Source of the DNA: Candidatus Gastranaerophilales bacterium
GTDB lineage: Bacteria; Cyanobacteriota; Vampirovibrionia; Gastranaerophilales; Gastranaerophilaceae
Direction of reading: 5' to 3'
DNA: 64,000 bases
Assembly (NCBI GenBank): GCA_944326555.1
Contig: CALVEK010000001.1
Span: forward strand, 62,001 to 126,000
In this document: positions 37,515 to 46,415 of the stretch, piece after piece
Numbering within the stretch: position 1 is the first letter of the stretch
Layout: the number at the start of each line of letters is the position of its first letter
The notes under the pieces: generated by a model
What the model was told of the DNA's origin: nothing
What the model saw: the letters and a program-made list of their open reading frames with translations, nothing else
Databases searched by the model: none
Translations under genes and position numbers: made by a program

Positions 37515-38214
37515 AAATTTCTTGTATTGAAAGTGATTCAATTCCTTCAATATTGTTCAATTCTTTGTGCAAAGCCTGCACAGGATTTTTGTCAAACAAA
37601 TCCAGTTTAAAACTTATCTTCATCAAATCTTCTTTTGATGAGGATACTTTTTTGTTTATTTCAAAAATAGACTTAAACTTGTCTACAATAACAGAATAGA
37701 CTTCATCTGCGGTATCAGAATTTGCATAAAAACTGACTTTAAATTTCCTTGGATTTTTTGTTCCTTTGTGCAGATATTGTTTTTCAAAAATTCTTATTAA
37801 AACTAGAGTTCCAACCGCAAGAACAGTACAAACAAGTGCTAAAGATGTGTATCCGCATCCGCAGGCCATACCTATACTTGCTGTAATCCATAATGTAGCA
37901 GCTGTAGTCAGTCCGTATATCGAATAACCGTGTCTTAAAACGGTACCACCACCTATAAAACCTATACCTGTAAGAATTTGTGCCGCGATTCTTGCGGGGT
38001 CTGCTTGAGGGCTGTGTGCAAATACAGGGAAAGCGTGTATTGAAAGTAACGTAAAAATACAAGAACCTAAACATACAAGCATGTGTGTTCTAAGGCCTGC
38101 CCATTTGTTTGTAATTTCTCTTTCAAAACCTATTGCAAATCCCAAGAATATTGCAAGAAGTATATCCAAGAGCATACTTTTTTCTATGATTATACTTTTA
38201 AAAAACTCTTCCAT
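37507..38214 (-). CDS. MgtC/SapB-family membrane protein
   Basis: A 235-residue inner-membrane protein. The N-terminal MgtC domain has LLAIFLGFAIGFEREITNKW, GLRTHMLVCLGSCIFTLLSI, ADPARIAAQILTGIGFIGGG and ASIGMACGCGYTSLALVCTV. A soluble ACT-like C-terminal domain follows from about residue 155 (KFKVSFYANSDTADEVYSVI). MgtC proteins are linked to Mg2+-limited growth and virulence in some species; here the role is unknown. 39 bases after oppC, overlapping the TPR gene. Confidence 0.92.
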   Translation of the reverse strand: MEEFFKSIIIEKSMLLDILLAIFLGFAIGFEREITNKWAGLRTHMLVCLGSCIFTLLSIHAFPVFAHSPQADPARIAAQILTGIGFIGGGTVLRHGYSIYGLTTAATLWITASIGMACGCGYTSLALVCTVLAVGTLVLIRIFEKQYLHKGTKNPRKFKVSFYANSDTADEVYSVIVDKFKSIFEINKKVSSSKEDLMKISFKLDLFDKNPVQALHKELNNIEGIESLSIQEIYD

Positions 38215-38253
38215 ATCTCTCTTCCGTACGTTTTATCTTATCCAATAAAAATG

Positions 38254-39339
38254 TTATCTTAATTTGCTTTTTGGGTCCAGAATATCCCTTATTGTATCAC
38301 CTATGAGATTAAATGATAATACCGCAATAAAAATTAAAAAACCCGGAGTTAAAAGCCAAGGACGATACAAAATATTTACATATTCTTGAGCTTCTTTAAG
38401 CATATTTCCCCAGCTTGCATCAGGTTGTTGTATACCAAGTCCCAAAAAGCTCAAACCTGATTCTGACAATATGTAAGAGGGAACACTCAAGGTCATTGCC
38501 ACAATTACATAACTGAGAGTCTGAGGTAAAAGATGTTTGATTACAATCCTGAGTTTAGAAGCTCCTATTGATTCTGCTGCTTGCACAAACTCTTGTTTTT
38601 TAATTGATAATACCATACCTCTTACTACACGAGAGAACCCTGCCCATCCTATCAAAGCCAAAATAACAACGATAAGAGAAAAACGCTGAATACTTGTCAT
38701 ATTAGTCGGTAATATTGCAGCTAATATGATTAAAAGATAAAAACTCGGAATGGACATGATGGCTTCTGATATCCTCATCATAATATTATCTGCAAAACCG
38801 CCAAGATATCCTGAAATCCCTCCATATAACATTCCCAAAGGAAAAGATATAAACAAAGCAAGAAAACCAATTGTAAGCGAAATTCTGCCGCCAAAAAGTA
38901 TTCTAGAGAAAATATCACGACCGTTTATATCTGTACCAAGTAAAAATAATCTTCCTCCTTTATCCACTCCGACAAGGTGTCTGTCAGTAGGAATAATACC
39001 GAGAAATTTGTATTTTTCGCCTTTACAAAAGAATTTTAAAAAATACTTTTGGCTTCTATCAAGTTTGTAGCTTATTTTTAGCTCCTCGGCATTAAAATAA
39101 CGTTGATAGTTGTATGTATAAGGCCATGAGAGTTTCCCTTGTTCATTTATGGTAAAAACCTTTGACGGTGGAACATAGGCTCTATGCCTATCAGAAAATT
39201 CTTTGGAATAAGGAGCAAGAAAATCTGCAAACAAAATTCCTAAGTACAAAATCAAAAGCACAATTACTGCAGTTGTTGTGTATTTGTCTTTAAAAATCTG
39301 AGATATAACAGAGTTTTTGTCAAAACAGAATTTTTTCAT
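38254..39339 (-). CDS. OppC/DppC-type ABC transporter permease
   Basis: Inner-membrane permease of a peptide/nickel-type importer. The 361-residue product has an N-terminal segment (AVIVLLILYLGILFADFLAP), a long periplasmic insertion of about 90 residues, then the permease domain (DINGRDIFSRILFGGRISLT, then AAESIGASKLRIVIKHLLPQ with the EAA loop, and GIQQPDASWGNMLKEAQEYV). The C-terminus GDTIRDILDPKSKLR is typical. It overlaps oppB by one base. No substrate-binding or ATPase gene is nearby. Confidence 0.92.
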   Translation of the reverse strand: MKKFCFDKNSVISQIFKDKYTTTAVIVLLILYLGILFADFLAPYSKEFSDRHRAYVPPSKVFTINEQGKLSWPYTYNYQRYFNAEELKISYKLDRSQKYFLKFFCKGEKYKFLGIIPTDRHLVGVDKGGRLFLLGTDINGRDIFSRILFGGRISLTIGFLALFISFPLGMLYGGISGYLGGFADNIMMRISEAIMSIPSFYLLIILAAILPTNMTSIQRFSLIVVILALIGWAGFSRVVRGMVLSIKKQEFVQAAESIGASKLRIVIKHLLPQTLSYVIVAMTLSVPSYILSESGLSFLGLGIQQPDASWGNMLKEAQEYVNILYRPWLLTPGFLIFIAVLSFNLIGDTIRDILDPKSKLR

Positions 39340-40307
39340 TAGCTCACACTCACCCTCGGGTCAACAACTTTAAGCAAAATATCGGCAAGTAGGTTTCCGA
39401 CTATGAGCATAATTGTTCCCATCATCAAAGATGCCATAACAAGGTTTATATCCGATTTCATAACGGCTTCCAATATCAGACGGCCCAAACCGGGGTATTG
39501 AAAAACATATTCTGTCAAAGCGGCACCGCTTAAAAGTGATGCAAATTCAAATCCAAGCAATGTTACCATGGGGTTTATTGCGTTTCTCAATGCATGTTTA
39601 TATACCACTTTGTTTTCGCTCAAACCTTTTGCTCTGGCAAATTTTACATAATCAGAACCCAAAACATCAAGCAAATTGCCTCTCATTTGTCTTTGCAATC
39701 CTGACAAAGATATTGTGAAAAGCACTATAACAGGCAAAACAAGGTGATGTACTATGTCCCAAAATTTCCCCCAAGGTGTGTAATTTGAAAAGTTATAACT
39801 CGTAAGTCCGCCTGTAGGGAACCATCCTGTTTTTACCGCAAAAATTAATAATAACAATGCAAAAAAGAATGATGGTATAGCCATACCGATACTTGTTATT
39901 ACGGTTAATAACCTGTCAATAGGTTTTTTCCAGTTCAATGCCGCATAAATACCCAGCGGTATACCAATTAGCCAAGTAAAAAGAATTACCACAGATGTTA
40001 ATAACAAAGTGTTTGGGATTCTTTCCCACAACTTTGCACTGACTTTTTCTCCCGTTACCGTTACTCCAAGATCGCCTTTCAGAAAACTTTTTAACCACAG
40101 TCCGTATTGTACGATTTTGGGTTTATCAAGGCCGAGTCTTTGTTGCTCTGATTTTAAGGTCTCTTGCGAAATAGACGGATTTAGTCTCAATTCTGCAAGA
40201 GGATCAACAGGGCTCAATCTGACCAGAAAAAAACTGATTATTGAGACCAAAAACAATAACGGTATTGCTTGTAGTAATCTTTTTAAAATGTAAATTATTA
40301 GCTGCAT
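39339..40307 (-). CDS. OppB/DppB-type ABC transporter permease
   Basis: A 322-residue partner permease with six membrane segments: YILKRLLQAIPLLFLVSIIS, GDLGVTVTGEKVSAKLW, IPNTLLLTSVVILFTWLIGI, the EAA loop YVKFARAKGLSENKVVYKHA, and C-terminal YVFQYPGLGRLILEAVMKSD, then DPRVSVS. The operon runs on into oppC. The matching SBP and ATPases must be encoded elsewhere. The substrate cannot be read from the permease. Confidence 0.92.
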   Translation of the reverse strand: MQLIIYILKRLLQAIPLLFLVSIISFFLVRLSPVDPLAELRLNPSISQETLKSEQQRLGLDKPKIVQYGLWLKSFLKGDLGVTVTGEKVSAKLWERIPNTLLLTSVVILFTWLIGIPLGIYAALNWKKPIDRLLTVITSIGMAIPSFFFALLLLIFAVKTGWFPTGGLTSYNFSNYTPWGKFWDIVHHLVLPVIVLFTISLSGLQRQMRGNLLDVLGSDYVKFARAKGLSENKVVYKHALRNAINPMVTLLGFEFASLLSGAALTEYVFQYPGLGRLILEAVMKSDINLVMASLMMGTIMLIVGNLLADILLKVVDPRVSVS

Positions 40308-40359
40308 AAGATTATTTTACAAGACTGGTTGAGTTTTGCAATTAGTTTATAGTTTAATT

Positions 40360-40430
40360 TTCAGTTTGGCTATGGAATTAACAAACTGAACAAATAAAGC
40401 GGATTATTGCACCAACAAACAATCCGCTTT
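40360..40430. terminator. Two adjacent hairpins between pheS and oppB
   Basis: TTCAGTTTG (40360-40368) pairs with CAAACTGAA (40382-40390), and AAAGCGGATT (40396-40405) pairs with AATCCGCTTT (40421-40430). Both stems are perfect. The second lies 21 bases past the pheS stop on the minus strand and is the likely pheS terminator; the first may be in the oppB leader or promoter. Confidence 0.65.
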
Positions 40431-40451
40431 AAAATGATTTGTTTTAATCGA

Positions 40452-41486
40452 TTAAAACTGTTTTAAGAATCTTGCATCGTTGTTGAAGAATAGTCTGATA
40501 TCATCGATTCCCCATTTCAACATGGCGAGTCTTTCAACCCCCATACCAAAAGCAAATCCCGTATAAACTTCAGGGTCAATGTTGACATTTCTCAAAACGT
40601 TAGGGTCAACCATACCTGCGCCAAGAATTTCTAACCATCCTGTACCTGAGCATACACGGCATCCTTTACCCTCACACATAATACATTGAACATCTATTTC
40701 GGCAGACGGTTCTGTAAAAGGGAAAAAGCTGCTTCTGAATCTTGTTGGTCTTGCACTGCCGAAGTATAATCTCAAAAATTCGTTCATTATACCTTTTAAG
40801 TCGGCAAAAGTGATATCTTTATCAACAAGAAGACCTTCTATCTGATGGAAAAGATTATTTTTCCTTGCGCTAACTGATTCGCAACGGTATACTCTTCCAG
40901 GTGCTATAACTCTTATAGGCGGTCTGCTGTTGAGCATTTCATGTATTTGTGCGCCTGATGTTTGGCTTCTTAATATTACATTCGGCGCTACTTTTGTGTA
41001 AAAAGTATCCTGCATATCACGTGCAGGGTGATCTTTTGGAATATTTAACATATCAAAGTTAAAGTATTCTGTTTCAACTTCGGGTGAATTTTCGTTGTGT
41101 ACAAGAGAAAACCCCATACCTTTAAAGATTTCTACAATTTCATCTACGGTTTGTGTCAGAGGATGTACTTTTCCGTAAGGTGTAAATGAACCCGGAAGTG
41201 TTATATCAATTCTTTCTTTTTCTAATTTTTCGTTTAATTCTTTTTGATAAAACGTTTGATATTTTTCATTTAGTTTTTCTTCAATATCTTTTGTAATTTG
41301 ATTTGACAGTGAACCTACAATTCTTTTGTCTTCATTTGACAAATCTTTTAAATTCTTTTTTATGTTATTTAATTCACTTTTTCTGCTTAAGTAAGTATTT
41401 CTTACTTCTTCTACATCGGCAGTTGAATTGATATTTGAAATTGCATCAAGTGCGTTTTTATGAATTTTTTCCAAAGTTTCTTTCAT
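40452..41486 (-). CDS. pheS: Phenylalanyl-tRNA synthetase alpha subunit
   Basis: Catalytic subunit of the class II PheRS. The 344-residue product has the N-terminal coiled coil (about residues 1-90), then LPGSFTPYGKVHPLTQTVDE, FKGMGFSLVHNENSPEVETE, NIPKDHPARDMQDTFY, LRSQTSGAQIHEML, GRVYRCE, FHQIEGLLVDKDITFADLKG, FRSSFFPFTEPSAEIDVQC, and motif 3 FAFGMGVERLAMLKWGIDDI. Complete. The beta subunit gene pheT is not next to it in this window, which is less common. Confidence 0.97.
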   Translation of the reverse strand: MKETLEKIHKNALDAISNINSTADVEEVRNTYLSRKSELNNIKKNLKDLSNEDKRIVGSLSNQITKDIEEKLNEKYQTFYQKELNEKLEKERIDITLPGSFTPYGKVHPLTQTVDEIVEIFKGMGFSLVHNENSPEVETEYFNFDMLNIPKDHPARDMQDTFYTKVAPNVILRSQTSGAQIHEMLNSRPPIRVIAPGRVYRCESVSARKNNLFHQIEGLLVDKDITFADLKGIMNEFLRLYFGSARPTRFRSSFFPFTEPSAEIDVQCIMCEGKGCRVCSGTGWLEILGAGMVDPNVLRNVNIDPEVYTGFAFGMGVERLAMLKWGIDDIRLFFNNDARFLKQF

Positions 41487-41602
41487 TATTCACCCTCGTT
41501 AGTTTTTCTCTATGAAACAATTATATTATAAAAACATTTAACAAATTTTCTTTTTGTTTATTTATTTTATAATTAAATTGAATGAGAGACGGAAGTAAAT
41601 AA

Positions 41603-42742
41603 ATGAAAATATCAATACTTGGTTCAACAGGATCCATAGGCAGACAAGCAGTAGAAGTAATACAAAAAATGCCCGATTTTTTTGAAATTGTATCTATTGC
41701 CGGCGGTAGCAATGTTGAACTTTTACGTGAACAGATAAAATTACTCAACCCTAAGAATGTAAGTGTCAAATCTGAACAAGATGCAATAAAACTCCAAAAA
41801 GAGTTTCCAAAAATTAACGTATTGTTTGGGGATAAGGGGCTTGTTGATATTGCATCGGACAAGACAAATGAAAGAATCCTTGTTTCTGTTTCGGGTAAAG
41901 CAGGTTTAAAACCGACACTTGCAGCAATTGATAATCATATAGATGTAGCTTTGGCAAATAAAGAAACGCTTGTTATGGCAGGGGATATAGTTATGTCTCG
42001 TGCTAAAAAAGAGGGTGTGAAAATTCTTCCCGTTGATTCGGAACATGGAGCAATTCATCAGTGTCTTTCTAATCGTAATGAAGTAGAAAAACTTATTATA
42101 ACGGCGTCCGGCGGACCTTTTAGAAATAAATCAATTGATGAGATGAAAAATGCTACAGTAGAGGAAACTCTACATCACCCAAGATGGAATATGGGTAAGA
42201 AAATTACTATTGATTCTGCAACTTTGATGAACAAAGGATTGGAAGTAATAGAAGCTCATCATCTTTTTGATATGCCTTATGAAAAAATTCAAGTGGTTGT
42301 TCATCCTCAAAGTATTGTACACAGTGCTGTGGAATATGTTGATGGTAGTGTTATTGCTCAATTAGGCTTTCCGTCTATGCATATACCTATTCAGTATACT
42401 CTTACTTATCCTCATCGATTTGAAGGTATTGAGACAAGAAGTTTTGATTTTATTAAAGCGGGCAGGTTGGATTTTGATGCGCCAGATTTAGAAAAGTTTC
42501 CTTGTCTTAAATTGGCTTTTGAGGCAGGTAAAAAGGGCGGTACCTTGCCTGTTGTAATGAATGCTGCAAATGAAGAAGCAGTTTTTGCTTTTTTAGATAA
42601 AAAGATTTCTTTGTGGCAGATTTTTGAGATTACAAAAAATATGATGGAAAATCATGATAATATTTTGTCTCCATCATTGGAGCAAATATTTGATATAGAC
42701 AGGATTACAAGGGAATCTGTTAAAAAATTAACAAAAATTTAG
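41603..42742 (+). CDS. dxr: 1-deoxy-D-xylulose 5-phosphate reductoisomerase
   Basis: NADPH-dependent enzyme of the MEP isoprenoid pathway. The 379-residue product has MKISILGSTGSIGRQAVEVI (Rossmann), ALANKETLVMAGDIVM, ILPVDSEHGAIHQCLSNR, ASGGPFRNKSIDEMKNATVE, LHHPRWNMGKKITIDSATLM, NKGLEVIEAHHLF, HPQSIVHSAVEYVDGSVIAQ and NAANEEAVFAFLDKKI. GGAAG lies 9 bases before ATG 41603. Divergent from pheS. Often next to the rseP protease gene; not here. Confidence 0.97.
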   Translation: MKISILGSTGSIGRQAVEVIQKMPDFFEIVSIAGGSNVELLREQIKLLNPKNVSVKSEQDAIKLQKEFPKINVLFGDKGLVDIASDKTNERILVSVSGKAGLKPTLAAIDNHIDVALANKETLVMAGDIVMSRAKKEGVKILPVDSEHGAIHQCLSNRNEVEKLIITASGGPFRNKSIDEMKNATVEETLHHPRWNMGKKITIDSATLMNKGLEVIEAHHLFDMPYEKIQVVVHPQSIVHSAVEYVDGSVIAQLGFPSMHIPIQYTLTYPHRFEGIETRSFDFIKAGRLDFDAPDLEKFPCLKLAFEAGKKGGTLPVVMNAANEEAVFAFLDKKISLWQIFEITKNMMENHDNILSPSLEQIFDIDRITRESVKKLTKI

Positions 42743-42937
42743 TTTGTAAAAATTGCTACATATTTGAAAAATTTTATTAGATTTTTATGCAAATTTCATG
42801 CTAGATTATAGATACCTTAAATCCGTATATTAAATAATGAATAGTGGAATTAAACTAAGAGGAGTGGTTTTCAATTACCATTCGGGGAAATAAGGAATTA
42901 GACAGTCGTATCATTTTAGTCAAGGAGATTTATTAAG
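42743..42937 (+). promoter_or_regulatory. Leader of the winged-helix-like gene, shares a motif with the SNF2 leader
   Basis: No gene in this gap. A likely -10 box is TATAGA (42807-42812) with no clear -35. Downstream lie GTGGAATTAA (42844-42853) and AAGAGG (42857-42862), as in the leader of the SNF2 gene, then a small hairpin made by GAGTGG and CCATTC. AAGGAG lies before ATG 42938. Confidence 0.4.
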
Positions 42938-43588
42938 ATGCCGGATTATTTGACCAAAGAAGAAATCAGACAGTGGAGAAGTTCTTTGGAAAGAATTACG
43001 CTTGAAGAGTATGCTAAAAGGTTAGGCAAGGTTATAAGCGAAGAAAAAGAAACTAACGATATAGTTGATATTATGATGAAACAAAATAATACTACCCGTT
43101 ATGTTTCCAATGAACCAGAAGTAAAAACATATAATGTTAAAGCAGAAAGAATAAGCTCTTTGGCTCAGCAATCTTTTGACAGAGAAAAAGAAATTTCTCT
43201 TGCAAAACAAGAAAGAGAATTGAGAAAATCTATAAACAATAAGAATCTGACTGCAAAGCAAGTTGAAAAACCTGTTGCAAAAAAAGAAGTTAAACCTGTT
43301 AAGGAAACTGTAAAACCTCAAAAACAAGAAACGAAAAAAATTGAAACAAATTCTATAAGAGAAGAAGTTCAAATCACTTTTAAGAAAAATCTTACACCAA
43401 GAGAACAAGCTGTTTTTGAACATTTCTTGAATAATAAAAATAGCATTGTTTATGCAAAAGAACTCGCACAAGTTTTGGATTTACCAAGAGATTATGTTTA
43501 CAAATATATTAAAAACTTAAGAGCTAAAATGAATGAAAATGCTATCCAAAATGCGGATAATGGCGGTTTTATTCTTCAGGTAAAGTAA
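42938..43588 (+). CDS. Unknown protein with C-terminal winged-helix-like domain
   Basis: A 216-residue soluble protein I cannot name. Residues 1-60 look helical (LTKEEIRQWRSSLERITLEE). Residues about 60-145 are Lys/Glu/Val-Pro-rich and probably disordered (KPVAKKEVKPVKETVKPQKQ). Residues about 150-216 resemble the winged helix of OmpR-type regulators (NLTPREQAVFEHFLNNKN, YAKELAQVLDLPRDYVYKYI, KNLRAKMNENAIQ, GGFILQVK). A DNA-binding role is inferred. No receiver domain. Stand-alone gene with a 195-base leader and its own terminator. Confidence 0.75.
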   Translation: MPDYLTKEEIRQWRSSLERITLEEYAKRLGKVISEEKETNDIVDIMMKQNNTTRYVSNEPEVKTYNVKAERISSLAQQSFDREKEISLAKQERELRKSINNKNLTAKQVEKPVAKKEVKPVKETVKPQKQETKKIETNSIREEVQITFKKNLTPREQAVFEHFLNNKNSIVYAKELAQVLDLPRDYVYKYIKNLRAKMNENAIQNADNGGFILQVK

Positions 43589-43609
43589 TATTATAGTTTT
43601 TTAATTATG

Positions 43610-43639
43610 AAAAGACCTCTCAATTATGAGAGGTCTTTT
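43610..43639. terminator. Strong bidirectional terminator
   Basis: AAAAGACCTCTC (43610-43621), loop AATTAT, GAGAGGTCTTTT (43628-43639), a 12-bp perfect stem flanked by T and A runs. It serves both the winged-helix gene (+) and the 57-aa gene (-), which converge here. Confidence 0.92.
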
Positions 43640-43665
43640 TTAAACTTCATTCATAAAAACTTAAA

Positions 43666-43839
43666 CTATTCGAACGAGAGAATATCGTGTCCCGGAATTC
43701 TTTCTACACGATGTTCTTCTTTTGCCGGTGTTGAAAGTCTAAGACTAATACTTTTTCTGAATCTGATACTTTCAGCATTCAATTCATTGTTCTCTAACCC
43801 CAAAATTTTTCTGAAATTTTTTCCGTTTACATTGTTCAT
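43666..43839 (-). CDS. Small 57-residue unknown protein
   Basis: A short gene with coding character. The translation begins MNNVNGKNFRKILGLENNEL and continues with NAESIRFRKSISLRLSTPAK, ending in EEHRVERIPGHDILSFE. It is basic, with no membrane segment. A GAGGT ribosome binding site lies 9 bases before ATG 43839, and the strong terminator at 43610-43639 lies 27 bases after the stop. The overlapping plus-strand frame has no such signals. Function unknown. Confidence 0.65.
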   Translation of the reverse strand: MNNVNGKNFRKILGLENNELNAESIRFRKSISLRLSTPAKEEHRVERIPGHDILSFE

Positions 43840-44000
43840 GATAGAAGACCTCTTTTCTCAGAATTAAATTAAATTAAACAAACACATATAAATAATTAAC
43901 AACCTAAATATATTATGAACTATTTTTTTGATTTTGCCAATACATTTGTAGTAGGAAAAGTGTAAAACTTAACACTTATTATCTAAAATCATGCAAAATA

Positions 44001-44029
44001 TAGACATTCACTCATGTTGATACTATTAT
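44001..44029 (+). promoter_or_regulatory. Promoter of fabI
   Basis: TAGACA (44001-44006), a 17-base spacer and TATTAT (44024-44029), 27 bases before ATG 44057. The region 43840-44000 is otherwise very AT-rich, with an AGTGT/ACACT inverted repeat around 43958-43978 that could bind a regulator. Confidence 0.55.
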
Positions 44030-44056
44030 TTAATCAGTATAATAAGGAGATTTTTT

Positions 44057-44875
44057 ATGAAATTAATGGAAGGCAAAAAAGGTATTATTTTCGGCGTATC
44101 AAATGCTAGAGGAATTGCTTATGCTATTGCAAAACAAATTCACGAAGCAGGTGCGGAAATCGCTTTTACTTATGCAAATGAAGCTATGGAGTCTAGAGTA
44201 AGACCTTTGGCTGAAGAAATGAATGCAAAAATGATAGTTGAATGCGATGTTACAAACGAAGAACAGGTAAAATCAGTTTTTGCCGAATATGAAAAAATTT
44301 ACGGAAAATTGGATTTTGTAATTCACGCTGTAGCTTTTGCTAACAAAGAAGACTTGATGGGTGATTTTATTGACACATCAAAAGACGGATGGGATTTGGC
44401 ACTTGGTGTAAGTGCTTATTCTCTTGTTTCTTTGGCAAGAAATGCAAAACCATTAATGAATGAAGGCGGTGCAATTCTCGCTTTGACATATCTCGGATCA
44501 GAATATGTCGTTGCAAATTACAACGTAATGGGTGTTGCTAAAGCTGCTTTAGAATCTTCTGCAAGATATCTTGCAGAAAACCTCGGACCTTTAGGTGTTA
44601 GAGTTAACTGCCTATCTGCAGGTGCCGTTAAAACTCTTGCTGCAAAAGGTATTTCCGGTTTTGATAGAATGCTTAAGGCTGCTATTTTAAAAGCTCCTTT
44701 GAAGAGAAACGTATCTTTAGAAGATGTTGGTAAAACAGGTCTTTATCTTGTATCTGATTTGTCATCAGGTGTTACAGGTGAGATTGTGCACGTTGATTGC
44801 GGATGCCATGCAGTTTATGCTTCTAAAGAAGAAATGGAAGCTACATACGCTTATCAAAAAGAACATCAAAATTAA
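44057..44875 (+). CDS. fabI: Enoyl-[acyl-carrier-protein] reductase FabI
   Basis: NADH-dependent last step of the fatty-acid elongation cycle. The 272-residue product is an SDR with GKKGIIFGVSNARGIAYAIA at the nucleotide site, HAVAFANKEDLMGDFIDTSK, and the catalytic Tyr-x6-Lys as YNVMGVAKAALE. LSAGAVKTLAAKGISGFDRM is the substrate lid, and the C-terminus is GVTGEIVHVDCGCH. AAGGAG precedes ATG 44057. Single gene with its own promoter and terminator. Confidence 0.97.
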   Translation: MKLMEGKKGIIFGVSNARGIAYAIAKQIHEAGAEIAFTYANEAMESRVRPLAEEMNAKMIVECDVTNEEQVKSVFAEYEKIYGKLDFVIHAVAFANKEDLMGDFIDTSKDGWDLALGVSAYSLVSLARNAKPLMNEGGAILALTYLGSEYVVANYNVMGVAKAALESSARYLAENLGPLGVRVNCLSAGAVKTLAAKGISGFDRMLKAAILKAPLKRNVSLEDVGKTGLYLVSDLSSGVTGEIVHVDCGCHAVYASKEEMEATYAYQKEHQN

Positions 44876-44881
44876 TTTAAT

Positions 44882-44905
44882 AGGGGTAACTTAATTGTTA
44901 CCCCT
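44882..44905 (+). terminator. Terminator after fabI
   Basis: AGGGGTAAC (44882-44890), loop TTAATT, GTTACCCCT (44897-44905), a perfect 9-bp stem a few bases after the fabI stop. The T tract is short. Confidence 0.8.
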
Positions 44906-44960
44906 TTAATATTTAATAAAGTTGTAAACCGAAATATTAATATTTATAAGGATTAAGAAA

Positions 44961-46391
44961 ATGATGAAAAAGAACAAAACAAAAATTGTTGCCACACTTG
45001 GACCTGCAAGTTGTGAAGAAAGTATTATTGAAGAATTGGTACACGCCGGAGCAACTATGTTCCGTATAAACACTTCTCACAATACTGCTGAAGAACATGC
45101 AAAAACTATTGCTAAAATAAGAAGTGTTGAAAAGAAACTCAAAACATTTATTCCTGTTTTGGTTGATTTACAAGGACCAAAAATCAGAGTTGGTAATTTG
45201 ATTGAACCTATTCCTATAGAACCTGGCAAAGAATTGGTTTTGGAATATGGTTTGGAACAAACAGACCCTAACATTGTTCCTGTTGATTATAGAGGCGTTG
45301 CAGAAGATGTTCATGAAGGTGAATATATTCTTCTTGATGACGGTAAAATTAGAATTCAAGTTATTGCAAAAGAAGGCTCTAAAGTTAGAGTAAAAGTTAT
45401 CGATGGTGAATTACTTAAACCAAGAAAAGGTATCAATATCCCCGGCGGAACAAAAAGCCTTTCTGCAATTACAGAACGTGATGTTGATTTTATTAAATTT
45501 GCTGTTGATAATGATGCAGATTATCTTGCTTTATCTTTTGTTAGAGACAAAGATGATATCTTGCTTGCTAAAAAATATTTGAGCCATTTTGGTGCAGATA
45601 TTCCTATAGTTGCAAAAATCGAAAAACCTGAAGCTGTTAAAAATATCGAATCAATTCTTGATGTTGTAGATGCAGTAATGGTTGCAAGAGGCGATTTGGG
45701 TATTGAATTGGCTCCCGAAAAAGTTCCTATGGTTCAAAAGATGATTGTTGATGCAGCTTTTGCTCATAGAAAAACTTGTATCGTTGCTACACAAATGCTC
45801 GAATCTATGATAGAAAACCCAATTCCTACAAGAGCAGAAGCATCTGACGTAGCAAATGCTATTTTGGATGGTGCTGATGCTGTTATGTTGTCAGGAGAAA
45901 CTGCAGCAGGCAAACACCCTGTAGAAGCTGTTAAAATGATGGCTATGATTGCTCACGATGTTGAACAAAGTGATTTTGTTAGCTACAATTTGGATTTGCC
46001 TATGAATCCTAATTATGAACCAACACCTCAAGCTGTTGCTTCTGCTGCTGTTAAAATGGCACATGACCTAGGTGCTAAAGCTATTTTGGCATTTACTCAT
46101 ACTGGTTATACTGTTAAATTGCTTTCTAAATTGAGACCTTCTGTCCCCGTTTTAGCAATTTCTGACAGCGAAAAATCTTGCAGAAAGTTAAATCTCTTCT
46201 GGGATATGCACCCTTACTTAAAAGATTGGGATGTTGTTTTAAATGATGAATTGCTCAAAAAAATTGACAAGTTATTGCTTGAAAAAACTGAATTTAAAAA
46301 GGATGACAGAGTTATTATCATCGGTTCTATTCCAAAACTTATTTCCGGAAGAACTAACTTTGTAAGAGTTCACAGAATGTGTGCTTTTTAG
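44961..46391 (+). CDS. pyk: Pyruvate kinase
   Basis: Last step of glycolysis: phosphoenolpyruvate plus ADP to pyruvate plus ATP. The 476-residue product has TKIVATLGPASCEESIIEEL, FRINTSHNTAEEHAKTIAKI, VLVDLQGPKIRVGN, the active-site block IPIVAKIEKPEAVKNIESIL, VMVARGDLGIELAPEKVPMV, then TRAEASDVANAILDGADAVM and LSGETAAGKHPVEAV. The C-terminal allosteric domain is present; the extra PEP-utilising domain found in some bacteria is absent. ATG 44964 is an equally possible start. Ended by the hairpin at 46416. Confidence 0.97.
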   Translation: MMKKNKTKIVATLGPASCEESIIEELVHAGATMFRINTSHNTAEEHAKTIAKIRSVEKKLKTFIPVLVDLQGPKIRVGNLIEPIPIEPGKELVLEYGLEQTDPNIVPVDYRGVAEDVHEGEYILLDDGKIRIQVIAKEGSKVRVKVIDGELLKPRKGINIPGGTKSLSAITERDVDFIKFAVDNDADYLALSFVRDKDDILLAKKYLSHFGADIPIVAKIEKPEAVKNIESILDVVDAVMVARGDLGIELAPEKVPMVQKMIVDAAFAHRKTCIVATQMLESMIENPIPTRAEASDVANAILDGADAVMLSGETAAGKHPVEAVKMMAMIAHDVEQSDFVSYNLDLPMNPNYEPTPQAVASAAVKMAHDLGAKAILAFTHTGYTVKLLSKLRPSVPVLAISDSEKSCRKLNLFWDMHPYLKDWDVVLNDELLKKIDKLLLEKTEFKKDDRVIIIGSIPKLISGRTNFVRVHRMCAF

Positions 46392-46415
46392 GAAGTAACA
46401 ATAGTTGAATAATAA

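Noticed and set aside
43607-43867. Plus-strand 86-codon frame over the 57-aa gene
   Set aside because: It starts within the terminator hairpin and has no ribosome binding site; the minus-strand 57-aa frame has clear signals.
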